Positions 1 through 12,651 of a stretch of 64,000 nucleotides of DNA are shown here, piece by piece; the first letter of the stretch is position 1, and each line of letters begins with the position of its first letter. Below the pieces are notes generated by a model. The model made no database searches. It was not told the DNA's origin and saw only the letters and a list, made by a program, of their open reading frames with translations. Source of the stretch: Capsaspora owczarzaki ATCC 30864 (lineage: Eukaryota; Opisthokonta; Filasterea); NCBI RefSeq assembly GCF_000151315.2, contig NW_011887292.1, positions 271,304 to 335,303 on the forward strand. The letters run 5' to 3'. A program made the translations under genes and the position numbers.

Positions 1-799
1 GAAAGTCCCCTCGCCCCGTCGCGTGCGCTTTGAATATGTGATTCACGTTGTCGGTATGTCGATTGGCCAGTTTGTTTGGGCGAGGGAGGCGGGGGCAAGG
101 GGGTTGTTTGTTTTTGTTTGCTTCAGTTTGTGGTTTTTTTATCTGCACGGCGCTCACCTCTATTTTGTCCAACAATCCCATTCGCAATCCCACTTAAGGT
201 CCCAACATGAATCCTCAACGACCCCAGTGCCTGCACAACAACTACGAAAAAGGCTCGCAGCTGCTCAGTGCGACGTACCGTGCCATGTTTTCCACGTTTG
301 CCAAGCTGGCAAGTGTCTAACGGGGTTGTTTTTCGATTTCGAGATCAGAGGTTTGATCCCTTCTCTCTCTCTCTCTCTCTCTTTTTCCTTCCACCCTCGA
401 TCCCCTGTAACGTTCTCTTTCTCGTTCTCTTTCTGACTTGAAAATCGCTCATCGTCCACATGGCTGGCTGTTTTGTCCCTTTTTTAAAATGGTGACTTGT
501 TTTATGCGTTAAAAATTGACACTTTTTTTAATGTTGTGTTTTTAACTCATTCCTTGAAATCCAGATCCAGTTCATCGTTCACTGCGCTGCTCATCGCTTT
601 GCCTCCACAGCACACACACACACACTCAGACACACAACTCACACAACACTCAGACACTCGCATCTCGACGAACGGCCCGGCATTTTGGAAAGCTTTGCAC
701 AACAACAACAGAGTGCGACGTAACGACATAGATTTTGTTTCGCATTCAAAAACCACGTCAAACCGGGCTGTTGGAGAGAGGACGAGGTCTGTGCAAACA
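1..799. other. 5' flank of the urea transporter gene
   Basis: No supported gene. The stretch holds a short CT microsatellite near 363-382 and a CA-rich tract near 611-650, followed by the first convincing ATG at 800. The reading frame stays open back to 497, but that part is simple-sequence-rich and looks like 5' UTR. An open frame at 23-436 lacks recognisable protein features and was not called. Confidence 0.5.
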
Positions 800-3700
800 A
801 TGGCGACAGACACAGTGTCCACCATCTCAATGGAGCAGGACAGGAGCAGCTTGAGCGGGCAGAGCGTGAGCAGCAGTGGGAACGAGGGTGGAGCGACCCG
901 CGCGACAGCATCGGCGGTGGGTCGAGCCACAACAACTGCAACCCTTCGTCCAGCAGCAGCAGCAGGGAGCGAAGCCACGGCCACCCAGGCACGGACGAGA
1001 CACTCTGGGAACACCCAGGCACGCGCGGGCACGGGTCAGCCGGGGCTGGGCGCGCGCACGCTGGCGCTGCGAACTATTCGCGGGCCGAACGCGGGCGCAG
1101 GTGGGCGGACGCTCAAACTCACGCCGAGCAATAGCACTGGCAGCGCTGTGTCGGGAGCCTCGTCGGCATCAGGAAATGCAGCAGCAGCAGCAGCAGCAGG
1201 AAGCCCGCGAACAAAGCAGGAAATGGCTGCGTGGGGCGACTTCCACAAGACAATGAAGCGGACGACGGCGCTCGCAAACCACTCTGGGAACGATCTGCAG
1301 GCGTGGAACGGCTTTGCTGCGAACGACGTGCAGTACCTGCTCGCAGACCACGGCACAGAGCTCCATCGGAACAGCTTTGGTGGAGACGATCTGAATGCAG
1401 AACAGCTCGCTGCGTGGTCGGACTTTGGCAACACGAACAATGCGCAGCAATTCCTCGGACAGGCGGAGCGATCACCGTCGCTGCCAACGAGCGGGGACTT
1501 TCCCTTTGCTGGTGCTGGTGCTGGTGCTGGTGCTGCCACTGATGACTCTGCCAGCATGGATTCCAGTGATGCAAACCACGCGCTTCGGTCGAGCATCTTT
1601 GTGGGCAATGCAAACGCTCGAGGCCTTACATTGCGTGCGCCAGCGAAAACAATGCGCGGAGCATCGCCAATGTTCAAGCCTGCGCCAACCATTTTGGTAA
1701 CGACGACAACGGACGACCAGCCTCCGCTTTCACCATCCACATCCGAGGTGTCTGCCTTGTCCGGAAGTGTTCTTGTGACCGAACCGTTGCGTGCAAGCGC
1801 GATTGTGCCTGGCGCCTCGGTGGAAATTGAGCTGGCAGTGGAAGCCGAGCAGTCGCAAGCCCAAAGCGCTAGTGCTACCGCTGATGGCTCGGCGACCGGC
1901 TCAGCGCCACAAAGCATCACCGTGCCCGATGATGCGGTCACTGTTCGCGAATCGTCCTCGTACGCAACTGACGCAACGTTGGCTGTCACCGCCTCGGCAC
2001 CTTCTGTCATTGCTGCTGCAGCTGCTGCTGCAAACGGATTTGCGACAGTACGACTGCCATCGCGGCAGGTCAGCCAATCTATGGCGACGACCGACGCATC
2101 GGGACGCGTCGACTTGTTTGACATGCAGCAGGCCAAGTCCCAGGGCGAGGCAGCCTTGCATCTGGATGGCGATGAATTTGCCGCGACGGCCGACCTCCCC
2201 ATGCGGCATTTCGTCTCCACCGTCCTTGGAAAGGTGACGGGCACCATGCCTCAGTCTGCCAAGTGGTGCGATCGCTTCTGGTGGGCTCACTTTATTGACT
2301 CTTGCCTGCGCGGCTACGGTCAAATTCTGTTCATGAACAACCCCATTTCGGGGCTCTTCTTCCTCGCGGCAATCTTTGTCCACTCGCGCTACTATGGCGT
2401 GTGCTCCATCATTGGCGCGCTCTGCTCGACGGGAATCGCGTACTTTTTGTCGCTCAACCGCGCCTCCATCCGCTCTGGCCTGTTTGGCTTTAACGGTGTT
2501 CTGTGCGCCGTGGGTGTCGCCCTCTTTCAAAATGCCGACGTGGAAGGCTGGGACAACTGGCTGCTCTACATTCCAATCGTCATCATTCCGACCTTGTCGA
2601 CGCTCATTGTTGTTGTGATTGGTAACATTCTCGTGCGCCATTTCGGGCTGGCCACGTTCACGCTCCCATTCCATGCAGCGACGTGGATGTGGCTCCTCGG
2701 CAGCCAAGTGTACGCGTACTTTCCGTCGCAGGGTGCCGCCGCAGCTCCGTATCTTCAAGTACCGACGACTGGCGCCGATATTACTCCCATTTCCTACGAC
2801 ATTGCTTCCGTGTTCAAGGTGATTGGGTACAATATCGCGCAAGTTTTCTTCCTCGAAAATCACATCAGGTGAGTAGTGCTCAAGAGTGGTGGGGTGTCGT
2901 GCAACAACAGTTACACCGTTGTGTGTACCTTTTGTTGTTGTTTTTTTGTTTTTTTGTTTGTTTTATTTTTTTGTTTGTTTGTTTGGGTTTTTCTTCTTGT
3001 TTTTTGGCTCATTCTACATGACACTTCACAGTGGATACATTATTGTCGCGGGAACCGCAGTCTGCTCCCGGATTTCAGCAGTCATGTGCGTTTACGGCTC
3101 CATCCTTGCCATTCTGATGTCGCTTGCCCTCGGCGTTCCAGTTGGCCAATTCTATGCCGGCCTGTGGGGATTTAATCCTGTGATTGTGGCTGTCGCCATT
3201 GGCGGCATGTTCTACGTCCTGTCGGCTCGTGTGTTTGCGCTCTCTACGGCTGGTACCATCATGTCCGTGTTTGTGCACGGTGCTGTGAGCTCCATGCTCC
3301 GGCCCATCGGTTTGCCGGCGCTCACGTTTCCGTCTGCCGTCACAAGTCTTGCATTCTGCTTGATGGCCGGTGCCATTCCCGGCGCAGTGCCTGTTGAGCT
3401 GAGCCGCATGACCGTTCCCGAGGATCACCTCCGTCGCCAGCGGCTGGCTGAGCGTGTCTTGTCACGCTTTGCTGCTGTGCGGAGCGTTTCTCGGCAACTC
3501 AACAACGGAGCCTCCGCCCACGAGCAGCAGTTTCTCGAACAGTTGTTTGTACCGCTGCTCCTGTGTTGGGCAGCCGCGACGGGCGATGTTCAAACGGTAG
3601 CAGAGCTGATCGAGCTGGGCGCCGACCCGAATGTCGGCGACATGCACAGTGGCCGCACTTGTCTCCATCTTGCCGCGGCGGAGGGCCAGCTCGAAGTCGT

Positions 3701-5222
3701 GCGCTTTTTGATCAGTCGCGGCTCTCATGTCAACCAGGTGGATGTCCACGGCAACACTCCCTTGGACGATGCCATCGCGTCCCAGCAACCAGCCACTGTC
3801 GCATTGGCGCTGTGCCACAACGGTGGAGTGCACAATACGCCCGCCAGTCCGCAGGCCCGCACCCTGTGCGAGGAAGTGGCGCTCGGAGCTACCGACAAGG
3901 TGGCTCGACTGTTGCAGCTGGGCTACGACGTGAACGTCTGCGATCTGTACGACCAGCGAACTGCGCTGCACGTTGCCTGCAGCATGGGCCATCCGTCCTT
4001 GGTGATGGTTTTGCTGTCGTGCGGTGCAAGCATTTACAACAAGGACCGCTATGGCCAAACTCCAGTGGACAATGCTCGCACCTTTGGCCACGAGAAGCTG
4101 GCGACATGGGTGGCAGCGGAAGGCGAGCGGATTGCAGCCTCCAAGCGCCGGCCCATCCAGCGCGGTCGATCTACGCGACAGCTCAAGGTCGTCGCCGCTC
4201 CCGCCGCCGTTGAGCAGGATGAGAAGGCAGAGAGCATCGAGCTAATTGCCTTGCAAAAGTCGCGCAATCCTCAGTTCCAGCGCAAGGCAACCCTCGCCAC
4301 CATCGCCCCTGTCGATCAGAGCCACGGGGTCAAGACTAGCTCGAGCGAAGACGTCCATGAGGAAGAAGAGTTGGAGGTGCGTCCTGCGGTCTGCTCGCAA
4401 GAGCTGCTCACCTCCGACGACGAGCTGGCGTTCGCCGTGGACATTCTTCAGGCCCTGCTTTTGTCACAGGATGAGGTGGCTCTCAAGGCTCTTGGCCCAG
4501 CCCTGCTTTCAGCATCTGCGCTCTCGAATTCCACAGAATTCCTCACCATCATGCTCGAAATGGGTGTCAACCCCAACCTCTCCGACTATGACAAGACCAC
4601 GGCCCTCCACATGGCTGCCGGAGCCGGAAACCTGAACGCAGTCAAAGCCCTTATCTATTTCGGCGCGGACGTCAACGCCACCAACCGTTGGAACCAGACG
4701 CCGCTCGACCGCGCAGTGCTTTGCCATTGCACGCTCACCGAAGGAGTGCTTTCTCTGCTGCACGCCCAAGAGCGCCGCATCAACATGCACGAGTCCGCCG
4801 CTGCCTCTTCATCGCACACTCTGGAGCTGGTGCGCTTTTTAGTCGCCCGGGGTGCGGTTCTTGGCCTTGCGTCCCGTCCAATGTCCTTGGCGTCCGAGCT
4901 GTGCGACTTGGTGATGGTTGCCTCCGCCTCCTGCCGCTCGGATCCCCGTCATAGCGCCGAAACGCTCGAGCGCGCTCAGCAGGATCTGTCTCTGTGGACG
5001 ATTGCGGGAGCTGACCTCAGCGCTGCCGAGTATGATGGACGCACCTGCCTGCATTTGGCGTGTGCGGAGGGCCAGGCCAAACTCGTGGACGCGCTCCTCG
5101 TCGGTGGCGCCAATCCGCTTCTGCGCGATCGCTGGGGCCATACCCCCATCGACGAAGCTCGAGCCAACGGCCATGCTGCCATTGCTGCTCGACTTGATCA
5201 GCTCCAAGCGGCAGCAAAGTGA
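800..5222 (+). CDS. Urea transporter (SLC14/UT family) with C-terminal ankyrin repeats
   Basis: Two exons, 800-2868 and 3032-5222, with a GT-AG intron (GTGAGT donor) whose phases match, giving about 1419 aa. Residues 1 to about 485 are low-complexity (Ala/Thr/Ser/Gly). From about 489 to 813 lies a urea-transporter domain: the stretch RGYGQILFMNNPISGLFF and the later GFNGVLCAVGVALF and GFNPVIVAVAIGG are the twofold pseudo-repeated hallmarks of this channel family, which moves urea passively across membranes. The intron falls between the two halves of the transporter. From about residue 869 to the end there are several ankyrin repeats (for example GRTCLHLAAAEGQLEVVRFL, TALHVACSMGHPSLVMVLL, TCLHLACAEGQAKLVDALL). 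Classical UTs lack ankyrins, so this is a fusion; the repeats are presumably cytosolic and may regulate or localise the channel (inference). The start at 800 is the first good ATG before the acidic/Thr-rich N-terminus; an upstream start is possible. Confidence 0.88.
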
Positions 5223-5460
5223 GAAGGTGATTTTTGCGTTTGTTTGTGTGGGGTGTTGGTGCATGTACTAGTATGCTGTGTGTTGCTTTTTATTATTTTT
5301 CGATTTTCAACATTAAACCACTTTTCTGAGATGTGTGCTCAGTCTGTCTATTTTGGCTGGGGTTGTTTCTTTTTGTTCTTTCCTTTCATTTTTCTTTTCT
5401 TTTCTTTCTGCTCTTTTTCGTTGATTTGCTCTTTCGCCTTCTCACCTTCTCTTGTCCACA

Positions 5461-8400
5461 ATGAGCTCAATCGAACTCGAGACACCCGCACAGCTACCGC
5501 CATCGCCAACTGGCTTGGCCAGGCCGGTCGCGTCGGCCAAAAAAAACTCGCGCCTGAAAACGGTTATGCGAGTGATCAAGGCCAAGGCCGAGAACAAGCC
5601 GCTCAGCAGCTACACCTTTGCCGATGAGAACGAGGTAAGCGGAAATCGAGTGTATCTGCAGCTCCCACTCCGATTCAACCGATAGCAGTGATCCTACAGA
5701 CGCGGGTGGGGGGAGGCTGAAAGCTCTAAAATAACAAACGCAAAGTGAAACGGTTGAAAAAGCAAACGAGTCGTTTGAAAAAGCTCGCGCTTTTGCATAT
5801 GTGGCACAGCGTTTGGTTCCTTGATCAACTCTGCCCTGGTTCATGTCTGTAGCCACAAAGAGTAGTGCTCAGAAGCATTCAGCTACACGATATTGCATCC
5901 ACAGCAAGAGAGACTCGGAAGAAGGAGCGAATTAAAGTCAACAACCAAAACTGGTTTCGAAACAAACTGTTTCAGTTTCAAACGAATTCGTCTTTTTCCG
6001 TCGTGTTTTTCTTCTCCGTTTTGCCGACCCCGCTCGACTGCTATCTACTGCAGCACACGAGAACATGATCTCTCATACCCAACACTTCGCGCCAAGTTGA
6101 CCTGCCAACTCTCACTTGTGGTGATACTCAACCGACTTTTGCCAAACAGCCACCCAGCCCAAACGCCACACGCAAGAGCAACGGCACCCCGTCCAAGCAA
6201 GTCAAGATGAACTCGGGCACTCCCACCAAACTTCAGGCAGTTCCCCGATCGTCGGTCAAGAAGCGCGCCATGCAGCGATTTGCTCACACATTTGCCTCCC
6301 GCGCCCACACATCGCTGCAGCCAACAACGGCGGATGGATCGTCCACTACGTCTTCGTCCTCTACCACCGGCGCCTCCGAGCTGTCTCAACTGAGCAAGCT
6401 GTCTCGTCGCGTTGCCTCGAGTCGCCGCAAGCAGGTGCTCGGTTCCCAGATGAAAAACATGTGGGAGGGCGTTGTGACACTGCTCAAGACGGCTGTCGAC
6501 GCTGTCATGGAAGACGAACAGCTGGATCTCAACCCGGGCGATGCCAGCAAGGGTGGGTTTGCTCATGACGAGAGCGCCCTGGATCAAGTTGCATCCTCAC
6601 CGACCCTGTCTCAACACTCGCGATCCATGTCGTCCCGCGAGTCCAGCGCAAGCAACTCGCCAGCCGATGGCATTACGCGCATGATGACGCCGGCGAAACA
6701 GCAGCGCGTGGCTCGTCGCAAGGCCCTTCGCGAGTTTTACAGGCAGTCGCCAATGCTCAGCAAGGCACAACGGCAGTCTGGCACGTTCGAGGGTGCTTTC
6801 AGCCCCATTGGCTACATGTCTGGCTACTCGTCCTTTGGCACGGGTAACGAGCACTTGAGCACGACACCCACCCGTGGCGGTCTCTCGCATCGCCACTCTG
6901 CGCTGCTGGCCCTGCTCACCAAGCCTACGACCGAGTCAACTCCTACACAGCAAAAGGTCGCGGAAACCGTTGAAAGCACGCCAGTCAGTGAACAACCTGA
7001 GACGGCAGAGCCCTCCACCAACGACGCAGCTGTTGCCGTTGCCCCCGCCGCCGTGGCGTCGCCAGCCCCTCTCGCTGGAACCCCTTTGGCTCGCCGCCCT
7101 CGATTCCCTTCAGCCATGGCGGCATCTCCGTCGTTGGGTGCTACTCCGCTGAGCGGAAAACAACGCCGCGTCGAGTCCATCTTCCTGGAGTCGCCAGTGT
7201 TGGCAGCAAACGCCCAGCAAACGTTGGTGGCCGCGGGAATTGAGCGCATCACTACTCCTCGGACATCCCGCAGCTATTCTGGAGGCTCGCCGCTTGTGAT
7301 GCAGAACGGATCACCGTTGCCGTTGGCACCCCTCGTGCCGCTGCCCGAATCTCCAGCGCTCCAAATGCGGTCCTTGCCCGTGCACCGTCAGCTTCTCGAG
7401 GAGCTCGAGCAAAGCACTTCCATCGAAGAAAACAGCTCTGCTACAAGCGTGGCAGATCAAACGGAGGATGTCACACGTGAAGCTGCCTCTGCTGCTGCAG
7501 AAGGAGAAGAAGCAGCAGAAGAAGCAGCAGCAGCAGGTGCTTCACCGCCGCCGCCACCACCACCGCCGCCGCCGCCGCCGCCGCCGATGCCACCGATGAT
7601 GGCGGGAGGACAGCGCGCGTTTGCGTCTGGTTTGAACACCATTGCTATGCCAGCTCCCGGCTCCCGTCCCCCGTCGTGGTTGCTCAATCTCGCGGCCGCT
7701 ACCAACGGTGCCCAGGCGCCAGCCACCCCAAGCCTCGATCGCCAGTCCAGCCAAGACATGTTGTCCAATATGCAAAAGCGTCTTCGCGAGCGCATGCGCA
7801 CAAAGGTGGGCGTCGAGTCGTCTCCCTCTGCGGCCGACAAGACCGCGTCAGGCAGCTCCAACGGTGCTGCCCCGGCGACCGGCGGCATTGATCCCCGCAT
7901 GCGCCAGTGGGCTGAAATCCAGGCCAAGAGCAGGAAAATCACGGCAGCCAGCTTCCTCGAGCTTGCGGCCGCCAAGCGTGACGAGGTGGTGCAGCTCGTG
8001 CAGCGTGTGGAGCAGTTCGCCCCGCAGACGATTGAAGAGGTGGACGAAATGATTGAAGTCATCTCATCGGCGCCGCAGTGGTTTCCCGGCAGCTCCAAGG
8101 AGCTCAAGGCGACCTACAAGGAGTGGGAGCAGATGGAGCGCCGCGCAGAGATCATGGTCGAGTTTTCGCAAACCTGCCGATCCATCCAAGCCGCGTGTGA
8201 GAATGATACTTTTGCTGCCATTGACGACTCGTACCTCGACATGCCGACCGTGAATTCGATCGAGTTTGAGACGAGCAGCCAGCGCATCTGCGACGACTAT
8301 GCCAGCAAGTCTCGCACCTGGGCATCGGTTTTGGCAGATAACGCGCAGGCTTGGCGCCAAGCCAATCTGCCCGTCAACGACGAGCTGCTTGCGCGTGCCC

Positions 8401-9338
8401 GCACACACCTCGGCAAGCTTGCAATTTCTCTTATCGGACAGTGCCTTGCTCACGCGGGCTTTGACGACTCGATGGAGCGTGCTGCGCCACTCACGCAAGC
8501 TCAAGATCGCACGACCAATCGACTCAAGGAAAAGCTTGTCGCCGGCGTGCGTCTCGTGGAGCAGTGCATCCACTTGCAAACTTCGGAAGAGCGCGAAATG
8601 CTCACCGCAGCCGCCATCAACGCTGTCGTTCGTTTTATTTATGTGGCATGCGCCCAGGCATCTGGCTACAAGAGCCAAGCCAACCGTCAAGAGGTGCTTG
8701 ACCTGTTTGAAGGCATGCTGCGCATGTTCCAGACTCTCAAGTCCATTGACAAGATTAAGCCGGCGTCGTTCCTGCGCACCTTGCCCGCGATTTCCAGCGA
8801 TTCCAAGAAGGCAGACGCGCCCGTTGCCAACGCTAACGATGAGAACTGCGCCAACGTTCCGCCTCCGCCTCCTCCTCCGCAAGCCATGTCCGTCCCGTCA
8901 ACGCCATCGCGATCCCAAGCAATCAGCACCCTTGACACGAGTGTGATTGCAGACGGCAGCTCCGAGTCGCCCATCGCTGATGCGGAGGAGCTGCTCTGCT
9001 GCGCCATCTTTGACGCATGCAAGCTCTTGATGGAGCGCATTGTGGAGCGAGCACGCCCCACCCTGGTCACCGCTGCGGGTTGCTCGCCAAGCTCGTCGCC
9101 TTCGGCTGCCCGCCATCGTGGCCTCAAGGCCGGTGGTGGTCCGATGGTGGGCTCTCCTGCTATCAATGCAGGCGGAACGGCGGCGGGAAACAAATCCGTC
9201 ATGCTGTGGCTCATGTTTGGCTGCAAGTTTGTCAACAAGGCTCTCGAAATGATGGGACCCGAGCGATTCGACGACGAGCGCGTCTTGGGCTTGATTGATG
9301 CCCTTCAGCATCTTGAGGTGTCGCTGCCTGACATGTAA
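5461..9338 (+). CDS. Proline-rich protein of unknown function
   Basis: Two exons, 5461-5634 and 6150-9338, joined by a 515-nt GT-AG intron in phase 0; about 1120 aa. I do not recognise the family. The N-terminal third is basic and rich in Ser-Pro and Thr-Pro sites (candidate proline-directed kinase targets). Around nt 7546-7590 there is a run of about 14 prolines followed by MPPMMAGG, resembling the profilin-binding tracts of formin FH1 regions, and a second short proline run occurs near nt 8863-8880. Between them a helical, non-repetitive region (about nt 7890-8780) has conserved-looking Trp/Cys positions and could be a real fold. No FH2, WH2 or other catalytic motif is visible. The small first exon encodes a Lys-rich segment. 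A cytoskeletal role is only a guess from the poly-proline tract. Confidence 0.7.
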
Positions 9339-9689
9339 ATGTGTCGCGTTGAAAGAAAAAAAAGTGTGATGCCTCTTGTGGATTATCAAGGGGAAGTGTT
9401 GCAGTGTTGGTTGTTGTTTTGGTGTGTGTATTTGTTGTTCAATGACTATTATTTTGTTTTTCTGCAATTGTCCATGGAGCGTAGTAGTTCAACACCTCGC
9501 TGACAAACGGCCTGTCTCCGATATTCAGCAACTTGAAATCAAGCGACAAAAACAAAAGTCTCAAAAACGTGAACCAAGAAATTTCTGAACTGATTATCTC
9601 GTCACAAAAGAACAAAAAAATAAAACATCCAAAGTGTTGAAATTAAAAATGACAGGATCAATCCCCTGTGCGTTGGTGAAACACACACG
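9339..9689. other. Convergent intergenic spacer
   Basis: Lies between the 3' ends of the proline-rich gene (+) and the TBC1D22-like gene (-). AT-rich, with possible polyadenylation signals such as AATAAA-like strings near 9615-9625. No coding or RNA gene is evident. Confidence 0.4.
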
Positions 9690-12266
9690 TTAGTGCATTC
9701 CTGCACCATGAGGAAGTACGGCTCCTTTGGCAGGCGTCGCAGCTAGATGGCTTTGTGCGTTGTGGAATAACGACTTCCACATGAATGCCTCGGACAAGAG
9801 CAACTCCATCTCGTCGTTGGACCAATTGTTGGTGGGCAGAGACTGAAGGAACAGCATGACATCCTGAAGGCAATTGCAAGCAATCAAAACAGACGAAAAT
9901 GAGGACAACCAGTATCGAGCGAAACATCAACCTCAACGTTGCACGTTCAGACTTACTTGGAAATCAGTCTTGGAACGAAGGTCTTTCGAAAACTTGACCA
10001 AAAATGCCGCACAGACGTACAGGTGGAGCTGCGCAAAGTTATCTCCCTCGGCCTAGAGAACAAGTTCCAAAACAGACAACAACAAAGAAAGGTGATGTTG
10101 GGTGAGAGCCATGCCAACAAGGCTCAATGCACGCTGAAACTCCCCGTCCTTCACACATACCACATAAGTGTCCCACATCCGGACAACGCAACGGTGTGGA
10201 AGCTCGCGCATCAGTAAACAATTCATCCAACGGAAGCTGAACTGCAAGTACTGAATGTCGTGGCTCTGAAGAAAGTCGTTCAATGGCGCTGTGGGACGAA
10301 CCAAAACCTCATGAGCAAAAAGCAAGCAAAGCAGCCAATAAAGGACAAAAAGTGTGCCTGTACCATCCACTCTCGTCACAACTTCCTTCAGAAGCATGAC
10401 TTGTTTCTGAATTCCGACTTGAGCAAGCGTATAAAAATCTTGAATGTGATCAAGGAACTTGTTCAAGCACCAAAAGCAATCTGCCTCAATGACGTCTAGA
10501 GCTTCCTGCGGGAGAGACGAGATATCAAAGCTCTCGACATCGGCATCTGAAGAAAAGCACAACAAAAGTTCCAGACGCCTGTTAAGCACAAAAGCTTTAA
10601 GAGTTCGTTTGAGCAGAGATGTGGATTCGTACCTCCAACATGTGGCGTCAAGAAAACGGTGAAAAACGGCGTAACGAGATCATTCATGCCCTGGACATAG
10701 CCACTGGCAGGGTGGCGAATCGCCCAAATATACAGAATACGCTCAAGGATCTGTCGTCGCACATTCAGGATGCAAGATCAGCACATCGTCACATCACATG
10801 AAACGGCGGCAATGGCGAGAAATGAACAGCTGGACCAAGCGAGGCATACCTCTTGAACTTTTTCGCTCTGGAACAGGACAACATCGGGATTGGTTCGGGG
10901 CATGTCGATATGAATCTGCGGCAATGACGTTTGAATGAGAATGATAAATGCCAGGTCCATCTCTGCAGCACGTAATACACTCTGCCTGCAGCTCTACCTG
11001 TCGATACAAGGCTTGGTTGTTCTTTTTGCTTTGCTCGCTAAAGTAAAGCTGAACAAAGCCACGATATTCGTCTCGCTTGCGTTGGATAGTTTGAGCGCGC
11101 CGGTCGCTATTTGCAGGCAAGTAGCCCTGTTCCCAACGGAGAGAGGAAGTTACTCGAAATTATGAGCAACAGCTGCAACGAGGCCCGCACACAAACCGCA
11201 CAGGAACGAAAGAACGACATGGACGCACCGATAAGAGCTGCCAGGTGGTCGGCCGCACTTCAATCGGAATACCAGACCAACTTAGCTTTTTAAGCGCATC
11301 TGAGGTAATCAATGGACCGGAAAAAAAAACACCCAAATGAAATGAAACGAACACGTACACACTCCGGACATCCGCCAGCACACTCTTGCCATCATCCTTC
11401 CTTCGAAACCCCTCACCTAAATCAACATTGGGTGCCTCCAGCACTTTACGGAACTTTTCCAAGCGCCCGGCCTTTCGCTCGGCCGACAGCTCTGCCTGAC
11501 TTCCAGCAGATCCAGCCTTGCCTGGCGTTTGAGGAATGGGAGGCCTGTCGCTCGACTGCTGGCGTGAGATGGTCCCTCGCCCGTCCGACTCGGAGGCGGT
11601 CGTCGCAGGGCCAGAGGCATGAGGCTGGTTGCTACCAGGATTCGTGATCTGCGCGGGATTCGCTCGCGCAGTTGGCGTCGAGGGAATTGAGGGAGGCTTG
11701 CTGGCGGCTGCAGACGCTGAGGAGGAACTCGGGGTCGGTGGAGCTGCGCTGCCCGTGGATGCATTACCTCCTGCAGAGCCACCAGCAGCGGCACTAGCAG
11801 TCGCGAACGGCGGGTTGTTGCGAACTGCTCCGGGCGATGCAGGAGCGGCAGCATTGACGTGGCTTGGTGGAAACGTCGTGCTGGGTGACGGAGTCCGCGT
11901 TCCGGGCGTGTCAGCGCTCCAAGCTGCGTCCTGGAAGTCGTCGAAGGGCACTGCGGGCTTGGTGTTGCCCCTGCGCAGGCTGGCCGTGGCCCCGCTGACG
12001 GCGTGCAGCACAGACGCAAAGACGCCCGATGCGCCGCCGGACAGCCCAGTGCCAGTGCCCGAGCCGGAGCCGGAGCCAGAGCCGCCCAGCGAGCCGTTGC
12101 TTGAGCCGCTGGGTCCATTGCCGGACTGGCTGCCTGTCGCACCGGCGAGGCCGCCGCGATGCAGTGGCGGGAACTGGGCGCCGTAGACTGGCTTGCTCGC
12201 TCCTTCGTCGGCAGCAGCAGCAGACGCACCGGCCTTCCCGGGACGCGGGGATGACACGTCAGACAT
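9690..12266 (-). CDS. TBC1D22: TBC-domain Rab GTPase-activating protein, TBC1D22 type
   Basis: Nine exons on the minus strand (12266-11417, 11299-11229, 11126-10998, 10915-10850, 10750-10633, 10546-10364, 10288-10161, 10052-9957, 9863-9690); phases agree throughout, giving 604 aa. The first about 270 residues are Ser/Ala/Gly/Pro-rich. The rest matches TBC1D22 (yeast Gyp1 relatives): VDLDALKKLSWSGIP, the IHIDMPRTNP segment carrying the IxxDxxR catalytic arginine, IWAIRHPASGYVQGMNDLV carrying the YxQ glutamine, and QYLQFSFRWMNCLLMREL. Both dual-finger residues are present, so it should accelerate GTP hydrolysis on a Rab, in this family acting at Golgi or endosomal membranes. Introns are short (about 80-120 nt). 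The long reading-frame fragments on the plus strand here are shadows. Confidence 0.93.
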
Positions 12267-12651
12267 GGATGCGGGCGTGTTGAATGCGAGTCGGAGTGGA
12301 AATGGAGATCACGGGAGAGGGGGCCGCAGATTGGTTCAATCACAATGAAGGGAGATTGGCAATGGAATCACAGCGAAAAAAAAAAAAAAAAAAAAAAAAA
12401 ACTGGAGCAAAATTTTGAGAAAGCTGGATTGAATAAACGAGAATCAGAATGGATTGAGGTCGGGGCTGAACTACTGTACTCGAAAGGCGGGGAGGGGGGC
12501 AGGATGGGACGAGCAGGAATTTAATTGAGTCAAAGAAGAGCTCGACGACAGAGGGAATGAAAAGAACGAGAACAAACGGGCAGCTGGACATCAAAAATGG
12601 TCGTGTTTGTTTCATCTGAGATGATGATATCTAAAAGATTGCGATTGTCGA
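12267..12651. other. Spacer between TBC1D22-like and LRR genes
   Basis: Upstream region of the minus-strand TBC1D22-like gene and downstream of the LRR gene. Contains an A26 homopolymer at 12376-12401 and a G-rich patch near 12488-12500. No gene is seen. Confidence 0.4.
12376..12401. repeat. A26 homopolymer
   Basis: Uninterrupted run of 26 adenines in the spacer upstream of the TBC1D22-like gene. Exact length may be affected by sequencing slippage. Confidence 0.8.

Noticed and set aside
23-436. 137-codon plus-strand frame at the left edge
   Set aside because: Starts with GTG, crosses a CT microsatellite and shows no protein features.
1036-2247. 403-codon minus-strand frame inside the urea transporter gene
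   Set aside because: Antisense shadow of the low-complexity N-terminus; the plus strand encodes the clear channel.
11417-12343. 308-codon minus-strand frame and plus-strand 185-codon frame at the TBC1D22 5' exon
   Set aside because: Shadows of the biased Ser/Gly/Ala/Pro-rich first exon.
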